Source of the DNA: Candidatus Hydrogenedentota bacterium | GTDB lineage: Bacteria > Hydrogenedentota > Hydrogenedentia > Hydrogenedentales > JAEUWI01 | Direction: 5' to 3' | DNA length: 64,000 nt | NCBI GenBank assembly: GCA_016791475.1 | Contig: JAEUWI010000046.1 | Location: 1 to 64,000 of the forward strand | Part shown: positions 15,840 through 24,683 of the stretch, in pieces | Numbering within the stretch: position 1 is the stretch's first letter | How the letters are laid out: each line of letters starts with the position of its first letter | The notes under the pieces: model-generated | What the model saw: the letters and a program-made list of their open reading frames with translations, nothing else | What the model was told of the DNA's origin: nothing | Databases searched by the model: none | Made by a program: the position numbers and the translations under genes

Positions 15840-17107
15840 TCATGCGATACGTCTCCGCCCTCATCGCCCTGGTCGCCGCCACCGCAGTGCAAGGCGCACG
15901 CGCTATCGAGCTCAAGTTCGCCCCGCCGGACTTTGAGACCGAATATGCCATGCCCTATCTGTTTACGCCGGCGCCAGCCGGCAGCAACACCTGGTGGGAA
16001 TCGCTGATCCTTTTCGCGGCCTTGTCACTCACGACGTATATGGTCTTCAAGGCCCGGTCGCGCCGAGGGCTCTTTGCCATCAGCGTGTTTTCCCTGTTGT
16101 TCTTCGGGTTCTACCGCAAAGGCTGCATCTGCCCCGTGGGTTCGACGCAGAATGTCATGGCGGCGGTGTTCCTGCCCGACGTGGGCGTTTCCTGGGTTGT
16201 TGTATCATTCTTTGTCATGCCCCTGCTCTTTTCCCTCTTTTTCGGTCGGGTTTTCTGTGCGTCGGTCTGTCCCCTGGGCGCCATTCAGGAGCTGGTAGCC
16301 ATCGCCCCAATCCGTATCAATCCGGCGCTGGAGCGGGTGCTCGGCCTGGGCAAATACATGTACCTCGGACTGGCCACGCTGGGCGTGGCCACCGGCGCTG
16401 GCTTTCTGATTTGCCGCTGGGACCCTTTTGTCGGTCTGTACCGCATGGGCCACAGTTACAACATGCTTATCGCGGGCGCGCTCATGCTGCTCGTCGGCGT
16501 ATTTATCGCGCGCCCCTACTGCCGCTTTCTCTGCCCCTACGGTGTGTTGCTGGGCTGGATGTCGCGCTTCTCCAAGTTCCACCTGGAAATCCCCCCCTCC
16601 CCCTGCGTCGAGTGCCGTCTCTGCGAAGATTCCTGTCCCTACAATGCCATCGACATGCCTACCCCGCGCCACCTGGTGGAAGATCCGGCGGTCGGCAAGA
16701 AACGTACGCGCCTGCTGGTATTCCTGGCGCCCGTGTTCATCCTTCTGGGTGCCGTGGGCGGGTATCTTTTCCATGAGCCCCTCTCCCACATTCACCCGAC
16801 GGTGAGTCTGAGCGAGCGCATCGCCAAGGAGGATCGGGGTATCATCAAGGGCGAGGTCTACCTCGAGTCAGATACCTTCCGCAAGGAGAGCAAGACCGCA
16901 GCGACGCTGCATGCCGAGGCGCTGGCGGTCACCGAGAAGTTTAAGACGGGAAGCGCCCTCTTCGGCGCTTTTCTGGCCCTGATCATCAGCATCAAGCTGA
17001 TCGAGTTGTCCGTTGTGAAGAAGCGCACGATTTTCGAGCCACACAAGGAGACCTGCTTCAGTTGCGGCCGCTGTTATCCTTATTGCCCTGTTGAAGAAGG
17101 AGCGTAG
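15836..17107 (+). CDS. NapH/NosR-like membrane polyferredoxin
   Basis: 423 residues starting at ATG 15836, which overlaps the previous stop. A signal-like first helix is followed by about five further membrane segments (near 56-71, 76-93, 118-138, 172-192, 208-226) and late helices at about 292-312 and 371-395. Paired motifs CICP (97/99), CASVCP (141/145) and CRFLCP (229/233) are the Fer4_5 signature of NapH, NosR and RdxA-type proteins that pass electrons between quinol and periplasmic Fe-S centres. Two ordinary 4Fe-4S motifs follow: 257/260/263/267 and, at the C-terminus, 407/410/413/417. The FMN-binding domain of true NosR is absent, as are nos, nap and rnf genes. It is probably the trans-membrane step of the cluster. 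Confidence 0.85.
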   Translation: MIMRYVSALIALVAATAVQGARAIELKFAPPDFETEYAMPYLFTPAPAGSNTWWESLILFAALSLTTYMVFKARSRRGLFAISVFSLLFFGFYRKGCICPVGSTQNVMAAVFLPDVGVSWVVVSFFVMPLLFSLFFGRVFCASVCPLGAIQELVAIAPIRINPALERVLGLGKYMYLGLATLGVATGAGFLICRWDPFVGLYRMGHSYNMLIAGALMLLVGVFIARPYCRFLCPYGVLLGWMSRFSKFHLEIPPSPCVECRLCEDSCPYNAIDMPTPRHLVEDPAVGKKRTRLLVFLAPVFILLGAVGGYLFHEPLSHIHPTVSLSERIAKEDRGIIKGEVYLESDTFRKESKTAATLHAEALAVTEKFKTGSALFGAFLALIISIKLIELSVVKKRTIFEPHKETCFSCGRCYPYCPVEEGA

Positions 17108-17116
17108 TACCCTGGA

Positions 17117-18931
17117 ATGCTTGAGAAACGGGAGTTTGACAAGAGCGATTTCTTCTGGCGTCTCTCGACGACAGTAACGATAGTATCGGGTCTGTTTTCG
17201 GTCATTATCTTTATCCTGCTCGCGGTGAATTACTTTCAGATCACCCGGCTGGATCCGGTTAATCATGAGTTGTTGACCGAGTTGCGCCAGACTTATGCAT
17301 CCCTTCCCGAGAAGGACGAAGCGCTGGCCCAGCGAATTCGCGATTTGGATCTGATCACGCGCAGGGCTTTTTTCACGAGCCAGACCTTCCTGCAGGGCGG
17401 CGCGTGGATGATGCTCATCACGGTTTCGGTTTTCCTCATCGCCTTCAAGAATATGATTCGCTGGCGGCCCCATCTGCCGGAACTGGCGGATGTGCCCACG
17501 GCGGACAAAGAGTTCCTGGCTTATGCCCAGTCCCGCCATCTGATCACGTGGGCGGGCGTCGGGTTGCTTTTTGGAGGCATGATGACCGCCTACTTCAGCG
17601 AGAGCGCCCTGACGAAGGAAATGGTGGAGGCCGCGACCAGCGCGGCGTCCGCCGACGGTGCGGCGCCCGCCGACGGTGCGGCGCCCGCCGATCCCGCGGC
17701 GGCCCCGGCAGGCGATGCCGCCGCGGTGCCCGCCGTGGCCACGGTACCACCGCCCACGTGGGAGGAGATGCTGGTGAACTGGCCCAGTTTCCGGGGACCG
17801 GGGAGCAACGGGGTGGCCCATTTCACCACCGCGCCAACCACCTGGGATGTGGACGCGGGCACGAACATCAAGTGGAAAGCGGACTTGACGCTCCCCGGGA
17901 AGAACTCACCCGTATTCTGGGGCGGCAAGCTCTACATCAGCGCGGCGGACGAAACGACGCGCGAGGTATACTGCTACAATGCGGACACGGGTGAACAGCT
18001 CTGGAAACAGACGGTTCCGAACTTCCCCGGTACGCCGGCAGAATCACCCAAGGACGTGATGGAAGATACGGGCTTCGCCGCATCGACCATGGTGGCCCAC
18101 GGCGATATGGCCTTCGCGATTTTTGCCAACGGCGATCTCGTGGCCTACAAGTCCGACGGCACCCAGGCCTGGGGGAAGAACCTCGGGGTGGCGAAGAACC
18201 ACTACGGCTATTCATCCTCCCTGCTGGCCTATGACAAGCTCCTGTACGTGCAGTACGACGATTCGGAGAAGCCGAGGCTATTGGCCTTCGACACGGCCAC
18301 GGGCAATGAAGCGTGGACCGTAAACCGCAAGAAGATTTCCTGGGCCTCCCCCATCTTCGCAAAGACGAATGTGGGCGATCACCTGATCCTCACTTCGGAA
18401 AAGGATGTGGACGGGTACAATCCGTTGACGGGCGCGCCGCTATGGACCGTGGAGTGTCTGGGCGGCGAAGTGGCGCCGTCGGCGGCCTACGCGAACGGCA
18501 TGGTCTTTGCCGCGAACGAGTATGCCATGGCCAACGGCATCACCCTCGGCGGCACGCCGGAAGCGGTGGAGGCCACCGTGACCTGGGAGTTCGACGAACT
18601 CCTGCCGGAAGTCTCCAGCCCGGTGGGCGATGGCGAGCGGTTCTATTACGGCACCACGGTGGGCGATATCGTTTGCCTCGATGCGAAGACCGGTGAAAAC
18701 CTGTGGACGCAGGAAGTCGAGGATGGCATAGACGCATCGCCAATTCTTGTGGGCGACCGGGTGTACCTCGCGGACAAGAGCGGCATCATGTATATCTTCC
18801 GCGCCAGCGCGACCTATGAGGAGCTTGGGAAACTGAAGCTCGGTTCGGCGTCCTATGCGACCCCGGCCTATCTGGACAAACGCATGTACGTCCGTACCCC
18901 GGAACAACTCTACTGTATCGAGGCGCCATGA
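17117..18931 (+). CDS. Membrane-anchored PQQ-type beta-propeller protein (cluster gene with three N-terminal helices)
   Basis: 604 residues. About three membrane segments occupy the first third (near 20-40, 96-112 and 136-156). Then comes a low-complexity Ala/Pro/Asp linker containing a repeated DGAAPA unit, then a propeller that starts at NWPSFRGPGSNGVAHF. Blade motifs include ADTGEQLWKQ, TATGNEAWTVN and KTGENLWTQEV. The helices and linker hold the propeller off the membrane on the outer face. An AAGGAG stands about 12 bases before ATG 17117, and its stop overlaps the start of the HydCB-like gene, which ties it to the electron-transfer module. Function unknown; the propeller may be a docking platform. 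Confidence 0.8.
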   Translation: MLEKREFDKSDFFWRLSTTVTIVSGLFSVIIFILLAVNYFQITRLDPVNHELLTELRQTYASLPEKDEALAQRIRDLDLITRRAFFTSQTFLQGGAWMMLITVSVFLIAFKNMIRWRPHLPELADVPTADKEFLAYAQSRHLITWAGVGLLFGGMMTAYFSESALTKEMVEAATSAASADGAAPADGAAPADPAAAPAGDAAAVPAVATVPPPTWEEMLVNWPSFRGPGSNGVAHFTTAPTTWDVDAGTNIKWKADLTLPGKNSPVFWGGKLYISAADETTREVYCYNADTGEQLWKQTVPNFPGTPAESPKDVMEDTGFAASTMVAHGDMAFAIFANGDLVAYKSDGTQAWGKNLGVAKNHYGYSSSLLAYDKLLYVQYDDSEKPRLLAFDTATGNEAWTVNRKKISWASPIFAKTNVGDHLILTSEKDVDGYNPLTGAPLWTVECLGGEVAPSAAYANGMVFAANEYAMANGITLGGTPEAVEATVTWEFDELLPEVSSPVGDGERFYYGTTVGDIVCLDAKTGENLWTQEVEDGIDASPILVGDRVYLADKSGIMYIFRASATYEELGKLKLGSASYATPAYLDKRMYVRTPEQLYCIEAP

Positions 18932-21384
18932 CACAGGACACACTGGAACTGGATATCAGCCACATCGATGCGATTGTGGAGGCGAAGGGGCGGGGCCCGG
19001 AGGCGGTAATCCCGATCCTTCAGGCAATCCAGTCGGAATACCGCTACCTGCCCAACGCGGCCCTGGAACGGGTGTGCGAACTGACCGATATTCAGCCCGC
19101 ATCCATCGAGGGTGTGGCGACGTTTTATTCCCAGTTTCGCCGGGACCCCGTGGGTGAACACCTGATCAGTCTCTGCGATGGCACGGCGTGCCACGTAAAG
19201 GGCGCGGAGGATGTCCACGAGGCGATGGCGGAGCGCCTGAACCTCAAGAAAGGCGAAGACACCGACGCCGACCGCAAGTACACCATACAGAAGGTGGCCT
19301 GCATCGGGTGCTGTTCCCTGGCCCCCGCGATGCAGATTGACGGCGTCACCTACGCCAACGTGGCCCCTGATTCCGTTGCCGCCACGTTGCGCGATTTCGA
19401 GAATCGCGAGTCCAAGAAGGGGACGCTTGAGAAGCCCGTTCACCGCGAAGTGGTGGAAAACGGCGCGGAAATCCGCATCGGCCTGGACTCCTGCTGTGTG
19501 GCGGGCGGCACCGACCGCATCGAAGCCGCGGTGGAAGAAGCACTGGCCGGCATCCACTCGACCGTCCCCATCAAGCACGTGAGCTGCGTCCACATGTGCC
19601 ACCAGGTGCCCGTGCTGGAAATCATTCAGGAGAACAAGGCCCCGGCCATGTACCTCCGCGTGACGGTGGACGACGTTCCGGGAATCATTGCGCGCCACTT
19701 CAATCCTCAGAATCCGTTGACCCGCCTGCGCTCTGCGGCGCTTCGCTGGGCCGACAGCCTCTATGTGGATGCGGACACGAGCGAGAACGCCGTGAAGCGC
19801 CATGACGGCAATGTGCGCGATCCCCAGGTGACCGCCTTCCTCGGCAATCAGATGCACATCGCCACGGAATACCATGGCGAGATGGATCCCTACAGCCTGG
19901 ACGAGTACTTGAAGAAGGGCGGCTTCGCGGCGGTGGAGCGTATCCTCTTTGGCAAGTTGACCGGCGATGTGATGCTGTTCCGCCATCAGAAGAAATCCCT
20001 GCGCGACCTTCCGAAGAGCGACAAGGCCTGGACCGCCCAGCAGATCATCGACGAAGTGCTCGCGAGCGGCGTGCGCGGTCGCGGCGGCGCGGGCTTCCCC
20101 ACAGGGAAAAAGTGGCAGTTCGTCCACGATGCGCCGGCGCCCACCGGCAAGAAGTATGTTATCTGCAACGGCGACGAGGGCGACCCCGGCGCCTTCATGG
20201 ATCGCATGATCCTTGAGTCCTACGCGTACCGCGTGATCGAAGGCATGATGATCAGCGCCCTGGCCGTGGGTTCCGACGAGGGCATCCTCTATATCCGCGC
20301 GGAGTATCCCCTGGCGACAAAACAGATGCGCCGGGCCATTGAAGATTGCATGGAAGCGGGTATTCTCGGCGAGAATTTCATGGGTACGGGCCGCACCCTG
20401 CACCTGCGGGTGAAGGAGGGCGCTGGCGCTTTCGTATGCGGCGAGGAGACGGCGCTTATCGCCTCCCTCGAAGGCAAGCGCGGCATGCCCACGATGCGTC
20501 CCCCCTACCCCGCGATTTCCGGCCTCTACGGCTGCCCCACGCTGATCAACAACGTGGAAACGCTCTCGGTGATCCCTTGGATCGTGCGTAAGGGCGCGGC
20601 GGAATTCGCCAAGCTCGGCACGGAGAAGAGCAAAGGCACGAAGGTATTTTCGCTGGCCGGCAAGATACGCAATGGTGGCCTGATCGAAGTGCCCATGGGC
20701 ATCACGATCCGCCAGATCGTGGAAGACATCGGCGGCGGCATCGCGAACGGACGGAAGTTCAAAGCGATCCTCGTGGGCGGCCCTTCGGGGGGCGTGATTC
20801 CCGCGTCCATGGCCGATACGCCCGTGGACTACGAGGCCCTTTCGCAGATTGGCGCCATGATGGGCTCCGGCGGCATGGTGGTGCTCGACGACTCCGACTG
20901 CATCGTGGAAATGGCGCGCTATTTCCTCTCCTTCACCCAGGACGAGTCCTGCGGCAAGTGTTCCCCCTGCCGCATCGGCACGATGCGCCTGAAGGAGATG
21001 CTCACGCGCCTTTGCAACGGCCAGGGCAAAGAGCAGGACATTGAAATGATGGAGGAGCTGGGCAAGGTCGTAAAGAGCCAGAGCCTGTGCGGCCTGGGCA
21101 AGACCGCGCCCAACCCGGTGCTGACGGCACTCATGTATTTCCGTGAGGAATTCGAAGCGCACATCGCGGGCCGGTGCCCGGCGGGCAAGTGCAAGCCGCT
21201 TATCGACTACTGGGTGGAGGACAACTGCATCGGCTGCACCAAGTGCGCCCAGGTGTGCCCCGTGGACTGCATCGAGTCCGCGCCCTACAAGATGCACCAT
21301 ATTGATTTGAGTATTTGCACGCGATGCGATTACTGCCTGGTGGCCTGTCCGGTGGACGCCATCAAGGCGGGCTCCCGGGTATAA
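18928..21384 (+). CDS. HydC-HydB (NuoE-NuoF)-like fused flavin/Fe-S NAD(P)-oxidoreductase subunit
   Basis: 818 residues joining what are normally two proteins. Residues 1-155 are a NuoE/HydC domain with the 2Fe-2S ligands C83, C88, C125 and C129. Residues about 180-255 are the thioredoxin-like N-terminal domain of HydB/HoxF, with C189/C190, C220 and C224; the first usual Cys seems replaced by Gly 185. Residues about 330-660 are the FMN/NAD domain with GRGGAGFPTGKKW (384-396) and NGDEGDPGAFMDR (414-426), the latter the HydB/Hnd form and not the complex I form. Next is CGKCSPCRIGTMR with C721 for a 4Fe-4S centre, then two C-terminal 4Fe-4S motifs (767-780 and 797-807). This is the core found in electron-bifurcating and NAD-linked hydrogenases, but no hydrogenase gene is present. 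It begins in an ATGA overlap. Confidence 0.92.
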   Translation: MTQDTLELDISHIDAIVEAKGRGPEAVIPILQAIQSEYRYLPNAALERVCELTDIQPASIEGVATFYSQFRRDPVGEHLISLCDGTACHVKGAEDVHEAMAERLNLKKGEDTDADRKYTIQKVACIGCCSLAPAMQIDGVTYANVAPDSVAATLRDFENRESKKGTLEKPVHREVVENGAEIRIGLDSCCVAGGTDRIEAAVEEALAGIHSTVPIKHVSCVHMCHQVPVLEIIQENKAPAMYLRVTVDDVPGIIARHFNPQNPLTRLRSAALRWADSLYVDADTSENAVKRHDGNVRDPQVTAFLGNQMHIATEYHGEMDPYSLDEYLKKGGFAAVERILFGKLTGDVMLFRHQKKSLRDLPKSDKAWTAQQIIDEVLASGVRGRGGAGFPTGKKWQFVHDAPAPTGKKYVICNGDEGDPGAFMDRMILESYAYRVIEGMMISALAVGSDEGILYIRAEYPLATKQMRRAIEDCMEAGILGENFMGTGRTLHLRVKEGAGAFVCGEETALIASLEGKRGMPTMRPPYPAISGLYGCPTLINNVETLSVIPWIVRKGAAEFAKLGTEKSKGTKVFSLAGKIRNGGLIEVPMGITIRQIVEDIGGGIANGRKFKAILVGGPSGGVIPASMADTPVDYEALSQIGAMMGSGGMVVLDDSDCIVEMARYFLSFTQDESCGKCSPCRIGTMRLKEMLTRLCNGQGKEQDIEMMEELGKVVKSQSLCGLGKTAPNPVLTALMYFREEFEAHIAGRCPAGKCKPLIDYWVEDNCIGCTKCAQVCPVDCIESAPYKMHHIDLSICTRCDYCLVACPVDAIKAGSRV

Positions 21385-21857
21385 CGAGTCTATAAGAGAA
21401 TATGTAACCCTCTAACCGCCTGAAGAAGTCATAAACGTTGGGCTCAGCATTTTTGCGGCCTATAGTCTAGCGTAGAACGCCCAATAGTTGTATGGTGACA
21501 TAAAATTGAATCGCGCACCAACGTGGCTTAGCCTTCCAGGCTGAGACAAAGCCCATTTTGGATATCGACGGGCCTTGCGTATTGTTGGTGGTTGAAAGTC
21601 AAGAGACAAGAAAGAGGGCGACTCAAAATTTTAACGAGCGCTCTGCCTCAGCCTGGAAGGCTAAGCCACGTTGGCGCCCTTCCGCGCTTCAGGTTAACTT
21701 CAAAACGTATCAGATTGCAGGAGTGCCCAGTCGAATGGGTGCCACACGACATCGAAATGATGTGCCAACGCCGGTGGCGTAGCTTGAGAACGACCAAGTA
21801 GGTTAAATTTCGCCGTGATCGCTTCTGCAAACTGGCGGCTTCTAAACGGAGTAATTC
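21385..21857. other. Gap of about 470 bp inside the redox cluster, holding a palindromic element
   Basis: No gene is visible. The left part is AT-rich relative to the flanks. The middle holds the 28-bp inverted repeat listed separately. The last about 30 bases carry the GGAG ribosome-binding site of the next gene. The insertion splits two genes that would otherwise be expected to be adjacent. Confidence 0.6.
21518..21674. repeat. Element bounded by perfect 28-bp inverted repeats
   Basis: 21518-21545 is the exact reverse complement of 21647-21674. The arms contain CTTAGCCTTCCAGGCTGAG and its complement, and enclose 101 bp that encode nothing recognisable. Size (157 bp) and perfect ends suggest a MITE-like or REP-like element. 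It could also form a long hairpin in RNA. No flanking direct duplication is obvious to me. Confidence 0.85.
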
Positions 21858-23372
21858 ATGCCCACCGTAACGATTAACAATCGAGCGATCGAAGTCGAGC
21901 CCGGAACGACGCTGCTGCAGGCGGCGCGGAAACTGGACATCGAGATCCCGACGCTGTGCTACTGGGAAGGGGTGCGCCCGATGAACTCGTGCATGCTTTG
22001 CACGGTGCGCAATACCCAGACGGGGCAACTCCATTCTTCGTGCTCCACGGTGGTGCAGGACGGCATGCAGATCGAGACGGACACGGGCGATGTGTGCGAG
22101 GCGCGCAAGGAAGTGCTGGAGCTGATCCTCAGCGAGCACATTGGCGACTGCGAAGCCCCCTGCACCCACACCTGCCCCGCTTCAATGAACATTCCGGTCA
22201 TGATGCGGCAGATCTATGACGGCGATTTCGCCGACGCGGCCTACACGATCCACAACGGCCTGGTCATTCCCTGGACCCTGGGCTATGTGTGTCCCGCGCC
22301 CTGCGAGAACCCCTGCCGCCGTAAGAGCTACGACGAGACGATGAAAATCCGTACGCTGCATCGAAATGTGGCGGAGAAATCACTCAAGGAGAATCCTGAA
22401 CTGCTGGAGTGCCCGCCGGACACGGGGAAGCGCACGGCCGTTATCGGTGCGGGTGCGACGGGTATGGCGGCGGCCTGGGTCTTCCGCAAGGAGGGCCACG
22501 CCGTGGTCGTCTATGAAAAAGACGACAAGGCCGGCGGCAAGCTGCGGGAATTGCCCGACGACAAGCTTCCCAAGGAAGTACTCGATACCGAGATCGATTT
22601 CATCACCCGTTTGGGCGTGGATTTCCGCTATAACCAGAAAGTGGACGCGGAGATGCTGGAGGCGATCCGCGAAGAATACGATGCCGTGGTCATTGCATGC
22701 GCGGGCCTGGGCAAGGCGGGTGGCAAGGTTTTCGAGGCGAAGGAGCACAAGCTCACGGTGATGGCGGTGGGCAATGGCAAGACGGCGGCCGCGTGGGCCA
22801 ACCGCTACATGGTCAGCGTGGATGCGAAGCCGGAGCCGGAGCTTTTCCAGTCGAAGATTGGCAAAATGGTGAAGGCGGAGATGGAGGCCATGCGCGATCA
22901 CAACGAAAATAAAGAGGCGATGCTGGTGGTTCCCATCACCACCGAGGAACCGCTGGCCGATTCGCGCAAAGAAGCCGGGCGGTGCCTCCACTGCGACTGC
23001 CGCAAGCGCGTGACCTGCACCCTGCGCAAGTGGTCCCACGTGTACAACGCGGAGCAGCGCAAGTACAACACGACGGAGACCAAGGATGTTCGCTACCTCG
23101 GTCTGGGCGGCGACGTCTACCTGGAGCCGGGCAAGTGCATCCGGTGCGGCCTGTGCGTGGAAATTGCCAACATGCACGGCGAGGATATCGGCCTGGCCTT
23201 CATCGGCCGCGGTTTCGATATGGAAATCAAGGTGCCCTTCAATCGGAGTCTCGACGAGGGCCTGCGCAAATCCGCCGCGGCGTGTGTAGCGGCGTGTCCC
23301 ACGGCGGCTATCGCCTTCCGGAACAAGGAAGACATCGAAGGGTGTCACACGACGGTTTGGATTGAACTCTAA
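21858..23372 (+). CDS. 2Fe-2S ferredoxin / GltD-like Fe-S flavoprotein lacking the NAD(P)H domain
   Basis: 504 residues. Residues 1-75 are a NuoG/HydA-type 2Fe-2S domain (C34, C45, C48, C62). Residues about 95-160 match the 4Fe-4S domain of glutamate synthase small subunit and NfnL (C98, C102, C106, then C145, C149, C153). Residues 193-285 are one Rossmann unit (VIGAGATGMAAAW, then VVYEKDDKAGGKLREL), as for FAD binding. In GltD a second, NADPH-binding Rossmann domain would follow; here the chain passes within about 25 residues to MAVGNGKTAAAWANRYM, which normally comes after it. The C-terminus has CLHCDCRKRVTC (376-387), CIRCGLC (427-433) and C476/C480. It should therefore accept electrons from a partner, presumably the HydCB-like protein upstream, and not bind NAD(P)H itself. 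GGAG lies six bases before the ATG. Confidence 0.85.
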   Translation: MPTVTINNRAIEVEPGTTLLQAARKLDIEIPTLCYWEGVRPMNSCMLCTVRNTQTGQLHSSCSTVVQDGMQIETDTGDVCEARKEVLELILSEHIGDCEAPCTHTCPASMNIPVMMRQIYDGDFADAAYTIHNGLVIPWTLGYVCPAPCENPCRRKSYDETMKIRTLHRNVAEKSLKENPELLECPPDTGKRTAVIGAGATGMAAAWVFRKEGHAVVVYEKDDKAGGKLRELPDDKLPKEVLDTEIDFITRLGVDFRYNQKVDAEMLEAIREEYDAVVIACAGLGKAGGKVFEAKEHKLTVMAVGNGKTAAAWANRYMVSVDAKPEPELFQSKIGKMVKAEMEAMRDHNENKEAMLVVPITTEEPLADSRKEAGRCLHCDCRKRVTCTLRKWSHVYNAEQRKYNTTETKDVRYLGLGGDVYLEPGKCIRCGLCVEIANMHGEDIGLAFIGRGFDMEIKVPFNRSLDEGLRKSAAACVAACPTAAIAFRNKEDIEGCHTTVWIEL

Positions 23373-23442
23373 CCGAGCGATCTCGCAGTAGCGCTGGCGC
23401 GTTCAATTCACAAGCAATCTCAAGCAAACAGGGCGGGTCATC

Positions 23443-24675
23443 ATGGTGCGATTTCTTCTGCTGGGTCTGGTCGCGTTGGGTCTCTATGGAACGGCACACG
23501 GCGGCGACGCCCGCCAGTTTCGCGGACCTGATCGCGATGGAAAGTTTGACGAGAAGGGACTGCTGAAGGCGTGGCCCGAGGGCGGCCCGGAGTTGCTCTG
23601 GGAAATTGACCTCATCGGCATGGGCTACGCCTCCCCCACCGTCGTCGGCGACACCATCTATGTGCCCGGCATGATCGAGACGAACCAGGGCTATCTCTTT
23701 GCGCTCTCCCTCGACGGCCAAGAGAAATGGCGGCTGAATTACGGGCAGGAAACGGAAGATTCGCAGGCACCAGGCGCACGCTCCACCCTCACGGTGGATG
23801 GCGCACACGGATACCTTATGTCGGGCCTGGGCGTCCTCTACAAGATCGACCTTGGCGCGCCGGCCATCACATGGCAGGTGGACCTGTTGAAGCGCTTCCA
23901 GGGGAAGCAGATTCAGTGGGCAATCGCAGAATCCCCGCTGGTCGATGAAAAGCTGGTGTATTGCATGCCCGGCGGACCCGACGCCGCCGTCGCCGCGCTG
24001 GACAAAGCAACCGGTGAGACCGTCTGGACTACCAAGGACTTCGGGGATGCCTCGGCTTATTGCTCGCCCAACATCATCGTCCACAACGGGCGCCGTATCC
24101 TCGTAAGCATGACGGGCAAGGGACTCGTCGGCGTGGACGCGGCAAGTGGCGAGGTGCTGTGGACCCGCGACCATCCAGATCAGTGGGATATTCACGCCAA
24201 CACGCCCGTGTACGCCGACGGCATGCTCTATTTTGTTGCCGGCAGCAAGGTGGGCGGCGTCATGCTCAAGCTCTCCGACGATGGCACGGAGCTGACCGAG
24301 GTATGGAAAGACACGGCACTGGATACCCTGCACGGCGGTGTGGTGCTTCATGAAGGCTATATCTACGGAACGGCCCATCGCTCGGGCAGGGAAATGCTCT
24401 GTCTCGAGCTCAAGACCGGCAAGATCATGTGGCGCACGCCGGAGGTTACGGAGGGGGCGCTTGTCTATGCGGACGGCATGCTCTACAACTACGAGGGGCC
24501 GATGAAGGGCGTCGTGAGTTTGATCAATGCGTCGCCGGAGGGCTTCGAGCGCACGGGGGAATTCAAGGTCACGAAGGGCGAGGCGAAGCACTGGGCGCAC
24601 CCGGTGGTGGCGAATGGGACCCTGTATATTCGGCGCGGCGAGTATCTCTGGGCCTATGATGTAAAGGCGAAGTGA
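23443..24675 (+). CDS. Secreted PQQ-type beta-propeller protein
   Basis: 410 residues with signal peptide MVRFLLLGLVALGLYGTAHGG, then ARQFRGPDRDGKFD and about seven blades (DGQEKWRLN, ATGETVWTTKD, ASGEVLWTRDH, KTGKIMWRTPE). It ends cleanly at a last blade, LYIRRGEYLWAYDVKAK. It is the last plus-strand gene of the redox run, 70 bp after the GltD-like gene and converging on the ArsG-like gene with a gap of 8 bp. No enzyme residues or metal motif stand out. Probably a periplasmic scaffold or substrate-binding partner of the cluster. Confidence 0.8.
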   Translation: MVRFLLLGLVALGLYGTAHGGDARQFRGPDRDGKFDEKGLLKAWPEGGPELLWEIDLIGMGYASPTVVGDTIYVPGMIETNQGYLFALSLDGQEKWRLNYGQETEDSQAPGARSTLTVDGAHGYLMSGLGVLYKIDLGAPAITWQVDLLKRFQGKQIQWAIAESPLVDEKLVYCMPGGPDAAVAALDKATGETVWTTKDFGDASAYCSPNIIVHNGRRILVSMTGKGLVGVDAASGEVLWTRDHPDQWDIHANTPVYADGMLYFVAGSKVGGVMLKLSDDGTELTEVWKDTALDTLHGGVVLHEGYIYGTAHRSGREMLCLELKTGKIMWRTPEVTEGALVYADGMLYNYEGPMKGVVSLINASPEGFERTGEFKVTKGEAKHWAHPVVANGTLYIRRGEYLWAYDVKAK

Positions 24676-24683
24676 TCCGTCTT

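Noticed and set aside
15836-17107. A genuine NosR or NapH gene
   Set aside because: No nosZ, nosD, napA or napG genes nearby, and the NosR FMN domain is absent; only the membrane Fe-S architecture is shared.
18910-21300. A 796-codon minus-strand frame opposite the HydCB-like gene
   Set aside because: Same reason: composition dominated by His, Arg, Ala and Val, no motifs, while the plus strand encodes a complete recognisable protein.
18928-23372. Part of a complex I or a hydrogenase operon
   Set aside because: No other nuo subunit, no hydrogenase large or small subunit, no H-cluster motifs and no maturation genes are in the window.
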